Assembly: GCA_038232655.1 (NCBI GenBank)
Contig: JBBSNM010000037.1
Span: 1-25,217 of the forward strand
Direction: 5' to 3'
DNA: 25,217 nucleotides
From: JACCVL01 sp038232655
GTDB taxonomy: Bacteria; Actinomycetota; Actinomycetes; Propionibacteriales; Nocardioidaceae
The notes beneath the pieces are model-generated. The model did not search any database, was not told the origin of the DNA, and saw only the letters and a list, made by a program, of their open reading frames with translations. Made by a program: the position numbers and the translations under genes. This document shows, piece by piece, positions 16,501-23,700 of this stretch (positions are counted from its first letter, which is position 1; each line of letters starts with the position of its first letter).

Positions 16501-17676
16501 TCAGCTGAGGACCCCCGGGGCGAACTTCGGCACCCGCACAAGCACCCTCGTGCCCGCGTCGAGGGCGGTCTCGACCACCAGCCCGTACTCGTCGCCGAAC
16601 ACGGTCCGCAGCCGTTCGTCGACGTTCGCGAGCCCGACGGAGTCGGCGCCGGCGTCGCCGGCGAGGGCTCGGCGCATCGCGTCGGGGTCCTCACCGACCC
16701 CGTCGTCCTCGATGGTGATCAGCGCGTCCGCACGGTCGTCCTCCGCGGTGATGCTCACGTGTCCGACGCCCGCCTTGCGCTCGAGGCCGTGCCGCACGGC
16801 GTTCTCGACCAGCGGCTGCACCGACAGGAACGGCAGGCGCACGGGCAGCACCTCGGGCGCGATCTGCAGCCTGACAACGAGCCGGTCACCGAACCGCGCC
16901 TGCTCGAGCACCAGGTAGCGCTCGATGGAGCGCAGCTCCTCGGCCAGCGTCGTGAAGTCGCCGTGCCGCCGGAAGGAGTAGCGGGTGAAGTCGGCGAACT
17001 CCACCAGCAGCTCACGGGCCCGCTCGGGGTCGGTGCGCACGAACGAAGCGATCGCGGTCAGCGAGTTGTAGACGAAGTGCGGGGAGATCTGCGCCCGCAG
17101 CGCCCGCACCTCGGCTTCCATCAGGGCCGTGCGTGACTTGTCGAGCTCGGCGAGCTCCAGCTGGCCGGACACCCACCGGGCGACCTCGGAGGTGGCCCGC
17201 ACCAGGCTTGCGGAGGTGCTGTCGGTGAGCGCCACCAGCGTGCCCACCACCCGGTCCTCCACGACCAGCGGGGCGATGACGCCGCCGCGCAGGTGGCACC
17301 GGGCCCGGGCGCACCCGAGGTCGTCGTACGCGTGGGTACTGCCGGAGGCCAGGGTCGCCGACGCCAGCCCGACCACCTGCTCGCCGTGGTGGCTGCCGCT
17401 GCCGTCCCAGGCCAACACCTGTTGGCTGTCCGTCAACGCCACCGCCGAGGTGCCCAGCAGCGCGCGCAGGTGCCTGATCGCCCGCTCCGCGCTTGGCGTG
17501 GTGAGGCCGGCGCGCAGCGGTGGGGAGGCCAGCGAGGCGGTGTGCAAGGTCGCGAAGGTGGCCCGATCGGACGGGGTGCCCAGGTCGCGTCGGTTCCGGC
17601 GACGTGACCAGACCGCCAGCCCGACCACCAGCACCGCGGCGAGCGCCGCGATGGCGAAGCCGCTCAGGTCGCCCAC
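16501..17676 (-). CDS. LytS-like sensor histidine kinase
   Basis: This is a 391-residue kinase. A single N-terminal helix (about residues 6-24, GFAIAALAAVLVVGLAVW) is followed by a cytoplasmic GAF-like sensor region (about 40-175; TSAVALTDSQQVLAWDG ... GGVIAPLVVEDRVVGTLVALTDS). The His_kinase segment LRAQISPHFVYNSLTAIASFV has the phospho-acceptor His200. The HATPase domain has VQPLVENAVRHGLERK (N box), ITIEDDGVGED and DSVGLANVDERLRTVFG. This is the LytS class that partners LytTR regulators, and the only LytTR gene seen here is at 11913-12737. GTG 17676 is chosen because GAGG lies eight bases upstream, overlapping the stop of the preceding methyltransferase gene; the 10-bp gap suggests co-transcription. 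The cysteines in GCARARCH could sense metal or redox state, but that is speculative. Confidence 0.92.
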   Translation of the reverse strand: MGDLSGFAIAALAAVLVVGLAVWSRRRNRRDLGTPSDRATFATLHTASLASPPLRAGLTTPSAERAIRHLRALLGTSAVALTDSQQVLAWDGSGSHHGEQVVGLASATLASGSTHAYDDLGCARARCHLRGGVIAPLVVEDRVVGTLVALTDSTSASLVRATSEVARWVSGQLELAELDKSRTALMEAEVRALRAQISPHFVYNSLTAIASFVRTDPERARELLVEFADFTRYSFRRHGDFTTLAEELRSIERYLVLEQARFGDRLVVRLQIAPEVLPVRLPFLSVQPLVENAVRHGLERKAGVGHVSITAEDDRADALITIEDDGVGEDPDAMRRALAGDAGADSVGLANVDERLRTVFGDEYGLVVETALDAGTRVLVRVPKFAPGVLS

Positions 17677-17686
17677 CCGCAACGCC

Positions 17687-18433
17687 TCAGTCCGCGAGCC
17701 GGACGGCCCGCAGGCAGTGCGTGAAGTAGGGCATCTGCAGGCCGAGAACATCACCGCGCTGCCGCTCGTACAGCTCGTCGACACGGGCCAGCACATCCGC
17801 ACGGTCGGCGCGGTCGAGCACGGCGATGTGCGACCGCGACAAGACCAGGTCGGCCAGCCCGGCGCGGTCGACCGGCTGGTAGAGACGGAACCGCTGCCAC
17901 TGCACCGGCCCGAAGCACCCCGCCAGACCGAGCCTGCCACTGGGGTCGGGCAGCGAGTTGTCGCCGCCGATGATCTCGCCGAGCCGCCGCACCCAGGGGA
18001 CGGACTCGTCGCGCGTGTTCCACACCATCGACAGCACCCCGCCGACCTTGAGTACCCGGGCGAGCTCGGGCACGGCACGCTCGTCGTCGAACCAGTGGTA
18101 CGCCTGACCGATCGTCACCACGTCCACGCTGGCCCGGCGCAGCGGGATGCGCTCGGCCGTTCCGGCCAGCACCACCAGCGCCCGGTCGGCTGATCGGCGT
18201 CGCAGATGCCGAAGCATCGGCAGCAGGGGGTCGAGGGCGACCACGGTGTGGCCCGCCGCCAGCAGCAGCCTGGTCAGCGCACCGGTGCCGGCACCCACGT
18301 CGAGTACTCGGGACGTGGAGGAGCCGGTCATGAACCGGACGGCCCCGTCCGGATACGCCGGACGCGCACGGTCGTAGGCGTCGGCCACGCCGGCGAACGA
18401 GCGGGCGTGGGTGATCCGCTGCCAGTCGTCCAT
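17687..18433 (-). CDS. Class I SAM-dependent methyltransferase
   Basis: This is a 248-residue cytosolic methyltransferase of the UbiE/COQ5-like group. After SFAGVADAYDRARPAYPDGAV comes motif I VLDVGAGTGALT (about residues 43-54), the acidic D in VVALDPLLPML, then GTAERIPLRRASVDVVTIGQAYHWFD and ARVLKVGGVLSMVWNTRD. The YDRARPxYP opening and AYHWFD motif are common in actinobacterial proteins of unknown substrate. The ATG at 18433 has TAGCCT nine bases upstream (18443-18448), giving a nearly leaderless start. It precedes the histidine kinase by 10 bp and faces the Fic-like gene across a 62-bp divergent promoter region. Confidence 0.9.
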   Translation of the reverse strand: MDDWQRITHARSFAGVADAYDRARPAYPDGAVRFMTGSSTSRVLDVGAGTGALTRLLLAAGHTVVALDPLLPMLRHLRRRSADRALVVLAGTAERIPLRRASVDVVTIGQAYHWFDDERAVPELARVLKVGGVLSMVWNTRDESVPWVRRLGEIIGGDNSLPDPSGRLGLAGCFGPVQWQRFRLYQPVDRAGLADLVLSRSHIAVLDRADRADVLARVDELYERQRGDVLGLQMPYFTHCLRAVRLAD

Positions 18434-18442
18434 CGCGGCAGC

Positions 18443-18448
18443 AGGCTA
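18443..18448 (-). promoter_or_regulatory. Possible -10 of methyltransferase-kinase operon
   Basis: TAGCCT on the minus strand lies nine bases before the ATG at 18433, slightly longer than the other leaderless-type arrangements here. Confidence 0.4.
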
Positions 18449-18483
18449 GCAACGTGCACGCCGGTGCCGTCCGGTCGGCTGAC

Positions 18484-18489
18484 TATTCT
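18484..18489 (+). promoter_or_regulatory. Likely -10 of the leaderless Fic-like gene
   Basis: TATTCT, the most AT-rich hexamer in this gap and a near-consensus -10, ends six bases before the GTG at 18496. No Shine-Dalgarno intervenes. Confidence 0.55.
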
Positions 18490-18495
18490 GCAGCG

Positions 18496-19221
18496 GTGTC
18501 GACGCCCACCCCGGACCCGCTGGCGGAGCTGGCAGCTCACGTGGGGGTCAGCTCGGCGATGGCGGCCGCCAGGGACGCCGTGGATGCGCTCCTGCGTGAC
18601 CGTGGGCTGCGACGCAGCGGCCCCGCCGACACCGTCGAGGCGCTGCTGCGGGGCGCCGCTGCCAACGCGGCGCTCGAGGGCAGCACCTGCACGCTCGCCG
18701 ACCTGCGCACCGGCCGCAGCGACCCACCGGCGGCGGCCGCCATGCGGGTGTCGGCCGAGCTGGTAGGCCTGCTGCCCACCTGGCAGCACAGCCCGCTGCA
18801 GGCTCTCGCCCGGCTGCACTCGCTGGCAGCCGACACCGACGACGACTCCCGTGGGCGACCGGTGTCGGCCGACGGCGCGCAACGACTGCGCGGGGTGAGT
18901 CAGCTGGTGCTGCGCGGCACGGCCGCACCCGCCATGGTGCTGGCGGCGGTCGTGCATGCAGAGGTCGCCACCGGCGGTGCCTTCGGGGCACGGGCCGGGC
19001 TGGTCGCCCGCGCCGCCGAACGGCTGGTGCTCATCGACACCGGCGTCGACCCGCCGTCGGTCACCGTTCCGGAGGCGGGGCATGCGCGTTCCGCGCACGC
19101 CTACGCGGCCGGGCTGGCCGGGTACTGCGACGGCGGGCCGGTCGGGGTGGTGGGCTGGCTGCTGGCCGCGGCCGACGCGTACAGCCACGGGGTCGAGTGC
19201 GCCTCGCTGCGCGCTGGCTGA
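18496..19221 (+). CDS. Fic-like protein with degenerate active site (often labelled oxidoreductase)
   Basis: This is a 241-residue soluble protein. The segment RGAAANAALEGSTCTLADLRTG resembles the N-terminal inhibitory/substrate region of Fic proteins, and LQALARLHSLAA a following Fic helix. The AEVATGGAFGARAGLVARAAERLVL stretch (G161-R172 central) aligns in position with the HPFxxGNGRxxR loop of Fic AMP-transferases. The catalytic His and the GNGR are not present (AFGARAGLVAR), so AMPylation is unlikely. Actinobacterial relatives are often annotated oxidoreductase without evidence and sit beside the HAD-IB and ssd/tad genes, as here. The GTG at 18496 is preferred over an upstream ATG at 18454 because TATTCT precedes it in leaderless spacing. 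The Fic relationship is my inference from motif order. Confidence 0.7.
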   Translation: MSTPTPDPLAELAAHVGVSSAMAAARDAVDALLRDRGLRRSGPADTVEALLRGAAANAALEGSTCTLADLRTGRSDPPAAAAMRVSAELVGLLPTWQHSPLQALARLHSLAADTDDDSRGRPVSADGAQRLRGVSQLVLRGTAAPAMVLAAVVHAEVATGGAFGARAGLVARAAERLVLIDTGVDPPSVTVPEAGHARSAHAYAAGLAGYCDGGPVGVVGWLLAAADAYSHGVECASLRAG

Positions 19222-19223
19222 GG

Positions 19224-19278
19224 CGTGCCACGACGTGCGAACGGCGCCACCGCGCAGGTGGCGCCGTTCGCTGGCACG
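19224..19278. terminator. Strong bidirectional terminator hairpin
   Basis: GCGAACGGCGCCACC (19237-19251) pairs perfectly over 15 bp with GGTGGCGCCGTTCGC (19257-19271) around a five-base loop. Outer arms CGTGCCA (19224-19230) and TGGCACG (19272-19278) add seven pairs with a six-base bulge. It starts two bases after the upstream stop codon and lies between convergent genes, so it can serve both. Confidence 0.8.
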
Positions 19279-19313
19279 GTGCGTGGCTACCAGGCGCGCA
19301 TTCGTATCGTCGC

Positions 19314-19331
19314 CTCGGGCCGGAGCCCGAG
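19314..19331. terminator. Second hairpin between convergent genes
   Basis: CTCGGGC (19314-19320) pairs with GCCCGAG (19325-19331) around the tetraloop CGGA, 88 bp past the HAD-IB stop on its strand. It is probably the terminator used by the minus-strand gene. Nothing else is recognised up to 19418. Confidence 0.5.
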
Positions 19332-19418
19332 ATGACTGCCCTGTAGGAAGGGTGGTCGCCGCGTGGGTACCGGTGCAACCGTGTCAGTCTGGAGTTGTCT
19401 GGTTCCTTTGTACGCCGC

Positions 19419-20303
19419 TCAGCGGCTCAGGGGAAGGGGCAGTCGGCGTGTCCAGGTCGAGATCCTCGGTCGCTGCCTGCGCCGCCGGGCTCGCAGCCCG
19501 ATGGCCACCGCCGTCGCCGCGATCATCACACCCCCGAGCGCCACCCACGTCGGGCGTGAGCGCAGTCCCACCCTGGCCCGCAGCTCGACCGGGGTGTCGA
19601 AGCGCAGCACCGGCCAGCCGCGCTCGGTGGCGACGCGGCGCAGGGCACGGTCGGGGTTGACCGCGTGCGGGTGGCCGACGGCGGCCAGCATCGGCAGGTC
19701 GGTCTCGGAGTCGGAGTAGGCATACGACGCGGCCAGGTCGTAGTGGTGGCGGCGGGCGAGCTCGCGGATGGCCGTGGCCTTGTGCGGGCCGAACGCGTAG
19801 AAGCCGATCTCGCCGGTGTAGCGGCCGTCCTCGACCGTCATCTGGGTGGCGACCACATGGTCGACACCGAGCAGCTCGCCGATGGGTTCGACCACCTCGA
19901 AACCGGACGTGGACACGATGATCACGTCGAGACCGGCCGCCTGGTGGCGCTCGATCAGGCCGACCGCCTCGTCGTAGACGAGCGGGTCGACGATCGTGTG
20001 CAGCGTCTCGGCGACGATGTCGCGCACCGTCTGGACGTCCCAGCCGGCGCACAGCGCGGACAGGTACTCGCGCATCCGCTCCATCTGGTCGTGGTCGATG
20101 CCCGAGCGACCGAACACGAACTGGGCGTAGGCGCTGCGCAGCGCTGAGCGGCGACTGATCAGGCCGCCCTCGAAGAAGGCCCGGCTGAACGCCAGCGTGC
20201 TCGACCTGGCGATGATGGTCTTGTCCAGGTCGAAGAACGCCGCCGGCCGGCCCCCCGCCTCCGCCGTTGCGGCGGGGGCGGGCTGAAGGTTGACGTCGTC
20301 CAC
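19419..20303 (-). CDS. HAD-IB family hydrolase with C-terminal membrane anchor
   Basis: This is a 294-residue haloacid-dehalogenase-superfamily phosphatase of the SerB-like IB subgroup. Motif I is FFDLDKTII with nucleophile D25 and D27; the helical cap is about residues 32-105; motif II is VIIVSTSG; motif III Lys is in GPHKATAIREL; motif IV is YSDSETDLPML. All catalytic positions are present. After the domain, a hydrophobic helix (TWVALGGVMIAATAVAIGL, about 249-267) and a basic tail (RARRRRQRPR) suggest a C-terminal anchor in the cytoplasmic membrane. The substrate is unknown. The GTG at 20303 has TAGAGT seven bases before it, so it is probably leaderless. Relatives of this gene are commonly adjacent to ssd and tad genes in actinobacteria. 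Confidence 0.93.
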   Translation of the reverse strand: MDDVNLQPAPAATAEAGGRPAAFFDLDKTIIARSSTLAFSRAFFEGGLISRRSALRSAYAQFVFGRSGIDHDQMERMREYLSALCAGWDVQTVRDIVAETLHTIVDPLVYDEAVGLIERHQAAGLDVIIVSTSGFEVVEPIGELLGVDHVVATQMTVEDGRYTGEIGFYAFGPHKATAIRELARRHHYDLAASYAYSDSETDLPMLAAVGHPHAVNPDRALRRVATERGWPVLRFDTPVELRARVGLRSRPTWVALGGVMIAATAVAIGLRARRRRQRPRISTWTRRLPLPLSR

Positions 20304-20310
20304 GATTTCG

Positions 20311-20316
20311 ACTCTA
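20311..20316 (-). promoter_or_regulatory. Likely -10 of the leaderless HAD-IB gene
   Basis: TAGAGT on the minus strand ends exactly seven bases before the GTG at 20303. Confidence 0.5.
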
Positions 20317-20342
20317 GCCCCGTGCGCGGACTGCCCGCCCGA

Positions 20343-20380
20343 TCATCCACAGGCTCGGCGACGGACATGCACTGTCCACA
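20343..20380 (+). promoter_or_regulatory. Pair of DnaA-box-like 9-mers upstream of ssd
   Basis: TCATCCACA (20343-20351) and CTGTCCACA (20372-20380) each differ by one base from the DnaA-box forms TTATCCACA and TTGTCCACA, are in the same orientation, and repeat TCCACAG 28 bp apart. They precede the Tad operon. A similar CTGTCCACG occurs at 24500-24508 before the first pilin gene. They may be operator sites for an unrelated regulator. Confidence 0.35.
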
Positions 20381-20432
20381 GCCGACGCGCGCCCCGGCAC
20401 CGGACCCGGCTGCGACAGACCACGATGCGGCC

Positions 20433-21542
20433 ATGAGCAGATCGACGAGGGCGAGACCGCCGCAGCAGGTGACACCTCCGACCTCGGGTCCGCTGCTGAT
20501 CAGCAACGAGGAGTCGATCGTCGACGAGGTGCAGCGCCTGGGCGCCGCGGCGGGCACGGCCGTGCAGGTGCGGCGCAGGCCCGCCGACCTCCGCAGCGCC
20601 TGGCTGGCCGCGTCCACGGTGCTCGTGGGGGCCGACGTCGTGGCCGACCTGATCGACCACCGCCTGCCGCGGCGCGACCGGGTGCTGCTGATCACCGGCA
20701 GCGAGCCCGAGCCGACCAGCTGGCGGCGTGCCGTCGAGGTGGGCGCTGAGCAGGTGCTGTCGTTGCCGGCCGACCGCGAGCAGCTGGTGGCCCTGCTCGA
20801 CGCCGACGGCGCAGCCGCCGATGGTGGCGTGTTGGTGTCGGTGACCGGCGCCTGCGGCGGCGCCGGCGCCTCGGTCTTCGCCGCCGCGCTGGCTTCGACC
20901 GCGGGCCGCCGCGAGCGGTCGGCCGTCCTCGTGGACGTTGACCCGTGGGGTGGCGGGGTGGACCTACTGCTGGGCGGCGAGGAGGCGCGCGGGCTGCGCT
21001 GGCCGGACCTGGCCGCGACCAGCGGCCGCCTCAACGCCACCTCGCTGCGTGAGGTGCTGCCCGTCGTCGACGACGTCGCCGTGCTGTCGTGGGGCCGCGC
21101 CCGTCCGGTGCCGGTGTCGACCGGCTCGCTGCGCACCGTGCTGACCGCCGCCCGCGACGGTCACCGGCTGGCGGTGGCCGATGTTGCCCGCCGTGAGGAC
21201 GACGCCGTTCTCGAGGCGCTGGCGCTGGCCACCTGCACGCTGCTGGTGGTCCCGGCCCAGATCCGGGCGGTGGCGGCCGCGCGGACGCGGCTCGGGCTGC
21301 TGCGCGAGGCCACCGCCGACCTCCGCCTCGTCGTGCGCGGCGCCCCGGCGGGTGGACTCGACGCCGACGAGGTGGCCACCGCTCTCGAGCTGCCGCTGGT
21401 CACCGCGATGCGCCCCGAGCGCCACCTCGCCGGCTGGCTCGACCAGGGGCTCGGCCCGATCCGCAAGCCACGCGGCCCGCTCGCCAAGGCCTGCCTGGCC
21501 ACCCTGGCGGCGCTGCCGCCGGCGGAACGGGGCGCGGCATGA
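20433..21542 (+). CDS. ssd: Septum-site-determining-like protein Ssd (CpaE/MinD-like), first gene of Tad operon
   Basis: This 369-residue protein has a receiver-like N-terminal half (about residues 20-130: GPLLISNEESIVDEVQRLGAAAG ... DRVLLITGSEPEP ... VEVGAEQVLSLPADREQL). The second half is MinD/CpaE-like: VLVSVTGACGGAGASVFAAALA, VLVDVDPWGGGVDLLLGGE, LAVADVARREDD and CTLLVVPAQIRAVAAA. The P-loop lacks the usual lysines (GACGGAGAS instead of KGGxGKT), which is common in this actinobacterial group. The family name comes from a mycobacterial protein affecting septation; its position before tadA suggests a role in pilus localisation, like CpaE. The ATG at 20433 lacks a good Shine-Dalgarno, and an in-frame ATG at 20367 is possible. 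Its stop overlaps tadA (ATGA). Confidence 0.9.
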   Translation: MSRSTRARPPQQVTPPTSGPLLISNEESIVDEVQRLGAAAGTAVQVRRRPADLRSAWLAASTVLVGADVVADLIDHRLPRRDRVLLITGSEPEPTSWRRAVEVGAEQVLSLPADREQLVALLDADGAAADGGVLVSVTGACGGAGASVFAAALASTAGRRERSAVLVDVDPWGGGVDLLLGGEEARGLRWPDLAATSGRLNATSLREVLPVVDDVAVLSWGRARPVPVSTGSLRTVLTAARDGHRLAVADVARREDDAVLEALALATCTLLVVPAQIRAVAAARTRLGLLREATADLRLVVRGAPAGGLDADEVATALELPLVTAMRPERHLAGWLDQGLGPIRKPRGPLAKACLATLAALPPAERGAA

Positions 21543-22699
21543 GCCTCCCCGACGCCGACCTGCTCGAACGTGTACGCACCGGGTTGGCCGGACGCGGCGC
21601 CACGGTCGACGCCGCGCAGGTGGCGTCGGTGCTGCGCGACGACGGCCGGGTCGTCGGTGATCAGACGCTGCTGGCGCTCGTCGACGCCCTCGACCGCGAG
21701 TCGATCGGTGCCGGGCCGCTCGAGCCGCTGCTGCGCGAGCCCGGGGTCACCGATGTGCTGGTCAACGGTCCCGCGCAGGTCTTCGTCGACCGCGGCGGTG
21801 GGCTGCGACCGGCTGCGGTCACCTTCCCCGACGACGCCGCCGTACGCCGGCTCGCGCAGCGCCTGGCCGCCGGCGGCGGGCGCCGCCTCGACGACGCCAG
21901 CCCGTTCGTCGACGTGCGGCTGCGCGACGGCACCCGCCTGCATGCGGCGCTGGCCCCGGTCGCACGACCGGGCACGTTGCTCAGCCTGCGGGTGCCGGCC
22001 CGCCGCGTCTTCACCCTCGACGAGCTGGTCGACAGCCGGCTGATGCCGCCGGGCGGGGGGCGAGTGCTCGGCGACCTGGTCTCCTCCCGGACGGCGTTCA
22101 TCGTCACCGGCGGCACCGGGTCGGGCAAGACGACCCTGCTCGCCGCGTTGCTGTCACGGGTGCCGGTCGACGAGCGCATCGTGTTGGTCGAGGACAGCGC
22201 CGAGCTGCGACCCGAGCACCCGCACGTGGTGGCGCTGGAGTCCCGCCCGCCGAACGTCGAGGGCGCCGGGGACATCACGTTGCGAGATCTGGTCCGCCAG
22301 GCGCTGCGCATGCGCCCCGACCGGCTCGTCGTCGGCGAGGTCCGCGGCGCCGAGGTGGTGGACCTGCTGGCCGCCTTGAACACCGGCCACGAGGGCGGGT
22401 GCAGCACCGTGCACGCCAACTCCGTCGCCGACGTGCCCGCCCGGCTCGAGGCGCTGGCGATGACCGCCGGCGTCGGTCGCGAAGCGGTGCAGGCGCAGAT
22501 GCTTGCCGGCATGCGCGTGGTCGTGCACCTGCAGCGCGGCGGTGATGGCAGCCGGCGGCTCGCCGAGGTGGGGGTGCTGTGTGCCGCCGCCGGCGGACTC
22601 GAGTGCCTGACCGCGCTGGCGGTCGACTCGCGCGGCCGGCTGGTGCCTGGACCAGCAGCCAGCGAGCTGGAGCGGCTGCTCTACGGCGCGGCCCCGTGA
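21539..22699 (+). CDS. tadA: TadA/CpaF-family secretion ATPase
   Basis: This 386-residue type II/IV-secretion-type hexameric ATPase powers Flp pilus assembly at the cytoplasmic membrane. An N-terminal all-alpha domain contains GPLEPLLREPGVTDVLVNGPAQVFVDRGGGL. It is followed by Walker A GGTGSGKT at residues 191-198, the Asp box RIVLVEDSAELRPEHPHVVALESRP, Walker B RPDRLVVGEVRGAEVVDLLAALNTGHEGGCSTVHANS with the His box, and RLEALAMTAG. All NTPase elements are present. The ATG overlaps the ssd stop by four bases and the stop overlaps the tadB start (GTGA), showing tight translational coupling along the operon. It is often labelled conjugal-transfer-associated ATPase; no conjugation genes are present here. 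Confidence 0.95.
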   Translation: MSLPDADLLERVRTGLAGRGATVDAAQVASVLRDDGRVVGDQTLLALVDALDRESIGAGPLEPLLREPGVTDVLVNGPAQVFVDRGGGLRPAAVTFPDDAAVRRLAQRLAAGGGRRLDDASPFVDVRLRDGTRLHAALAPVARPGTLLSLRVPARRVFTLDELVDSRLMPPGGGRVLGDLVSSRTAFIVTGGTGSGKTTLLAALLSRVPVDERIVLVEDSAELRPEHPHVVALESRPPNVEGAGDITLRDLVRQALRMRPDRLVVGEVRGAEVVDLLAALNTGHEGGCSTVHANSVADVPARLEALAMTAGVGREAVQAQMLAGMRVVVHLQRGGDGSRRLAEVGVLCAAAGGLECLTALAVDSRGRLVPGPAASELERLLYGAAP

Positions 22700-23700
22700 C
22701 CGCACCTGCCGGCAACCTCACGGTGGGCGTCCCGGTCACCGGGCTGGGGGTGCTCGTCCTCGCCGTGCTAGGCGCGGCTGCGCTCGACTGGCTGCTCACC
22801 GGTCGGGTGACCCGGCGCCGTGCTGACCGGCTGGTCGGCGAACGCGCGCCGGTGCCGGGGGCGCCCCTCGGGGGACGCAGCTCTCTCGCCGGGTGGCTGG
22901 CCGGCCCGCTCACATCGTGGCCGACGGCCGGGTCCCGGGGGCAGCTGTCACCCGGATCGGCGCCGGCGCGGCCGGCGCTCGCGTCGGCGGGCGTCCGGCT
23001 GGCCGCAGCCGCGGGGCTGGTGGTGGTGGTCGTCTGGGTGCTGGGCACGACGGCCCTGGGACTCGGCCTGCCCGGTCCGAGCGGCGCCGTCCTCCTGCCG
23101 CTGGCCGGCAGTCTGGCGCTGACCACCAGCACCGCCGGCTGGCTGGCCGCGCAGGCCAGGGCACGTCGCCGGTCCGCGCACGTCCGCGCCCAGGTCGTCG
23201 AGGCCTGCGAGGCGCTGGCGTCCGGGCTGCGGGCCGGGCTGCCGCCCGAGCGCCTGCTCGGCCGCGCGGCCGACGACGTCTCCCTGCTCGTCCCGGCGGC
23301 CACCGCCGCCCGCCTCGGCGGGGAGGTCGGCCCCGCCCTGCGCTCGGTGACGACGACGCCGGGCGCCGAACGACTGGCGATGCTGGCTGCCGCCTGGGAC
23401 GTGGCCCGCAGGTCAGGCGCCGGTCTCGCCGACGTCGTGTCCAGGATCGCCACCATGGTGCGTGCCGACGCCGGCCGCCAGCGCCAGGTCGACGCGGCGC
23501 TGGGGGGAGCGAGGTCGACGGCACGACTGTTCGCCGTCTTGCCGCTGCTCGGCATCGCGCTCGGCGCCGGCATGGACGCCGACCCGGTCGGTGTGCTGAC
23601 CGAGTCGGTGGTGGGGGCGTGGCTCTTGTGCCTCGGGACCGCGCTGGCATGCCTCGGCCTGGTCTGGGTCGAGCGGCTCGCGGCGAGTGCTCGCCAATGA
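22696..23700 (+). CDS. tadB: TadB-like pilus assembly membrane protein
   Basis: This is a 334-residue protein of the GspF/TadB class. An N-terminal hydrophobic helix (about 8-34) is followed by a basic and Pro/Gly-rich linker; then two helices (about 95-120 and 128-150); a cytoplasmic T2SSF helical domain (RSAHVRAQVVEACEALASGLRAGLPPERLL ... LAAAWDVARRSGAGLADVVSRIATMVRADAGRQRQVDAALGGARSTARLFAVLPLLGIALG); and C-terminal helices (to about 328). TadB pairs with TadC as the inner-membrane platform for the pilus. The GTG start overlaps tadA and the stop overlaps tadC (ATGA). Confidence 0.9.
   Translation: MTAPAGNLTVGVPVTGLGVLVLAVLGAAALDWLLTGRVTRRRADRLVGERAPVPGAPLGGRSSLAGWLAGPLTSWPTAGSRGQLSPGSAPARPALASAGVRLAAAAGLVVVVVWVLGTTALGLGLPGPSGAVLLPLAGSLALTTSTAGWLAAQARARRRSAHVRAQVVEACEALASGLRAGLPPERLLGRAADDVSLLVPAATAARLGGEVGPALRSVTTTPGAERLAMLAAAWDVARRSGAGLADVVSRIATMVRADAGRQRQVDAALGGARSTARLFAVLPLLGIALGAGMDADPVGVLTESVVGAWLLCLGTALACLGLVWVERLAASARQ

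Noticed and set aside
21539..22699. Conjugation system suggested by the usual database name of the ATPase
   Set aside because: The surrounding genes are Tad pilus components; no relaxase, coupling protein or mating-pair genes are present.
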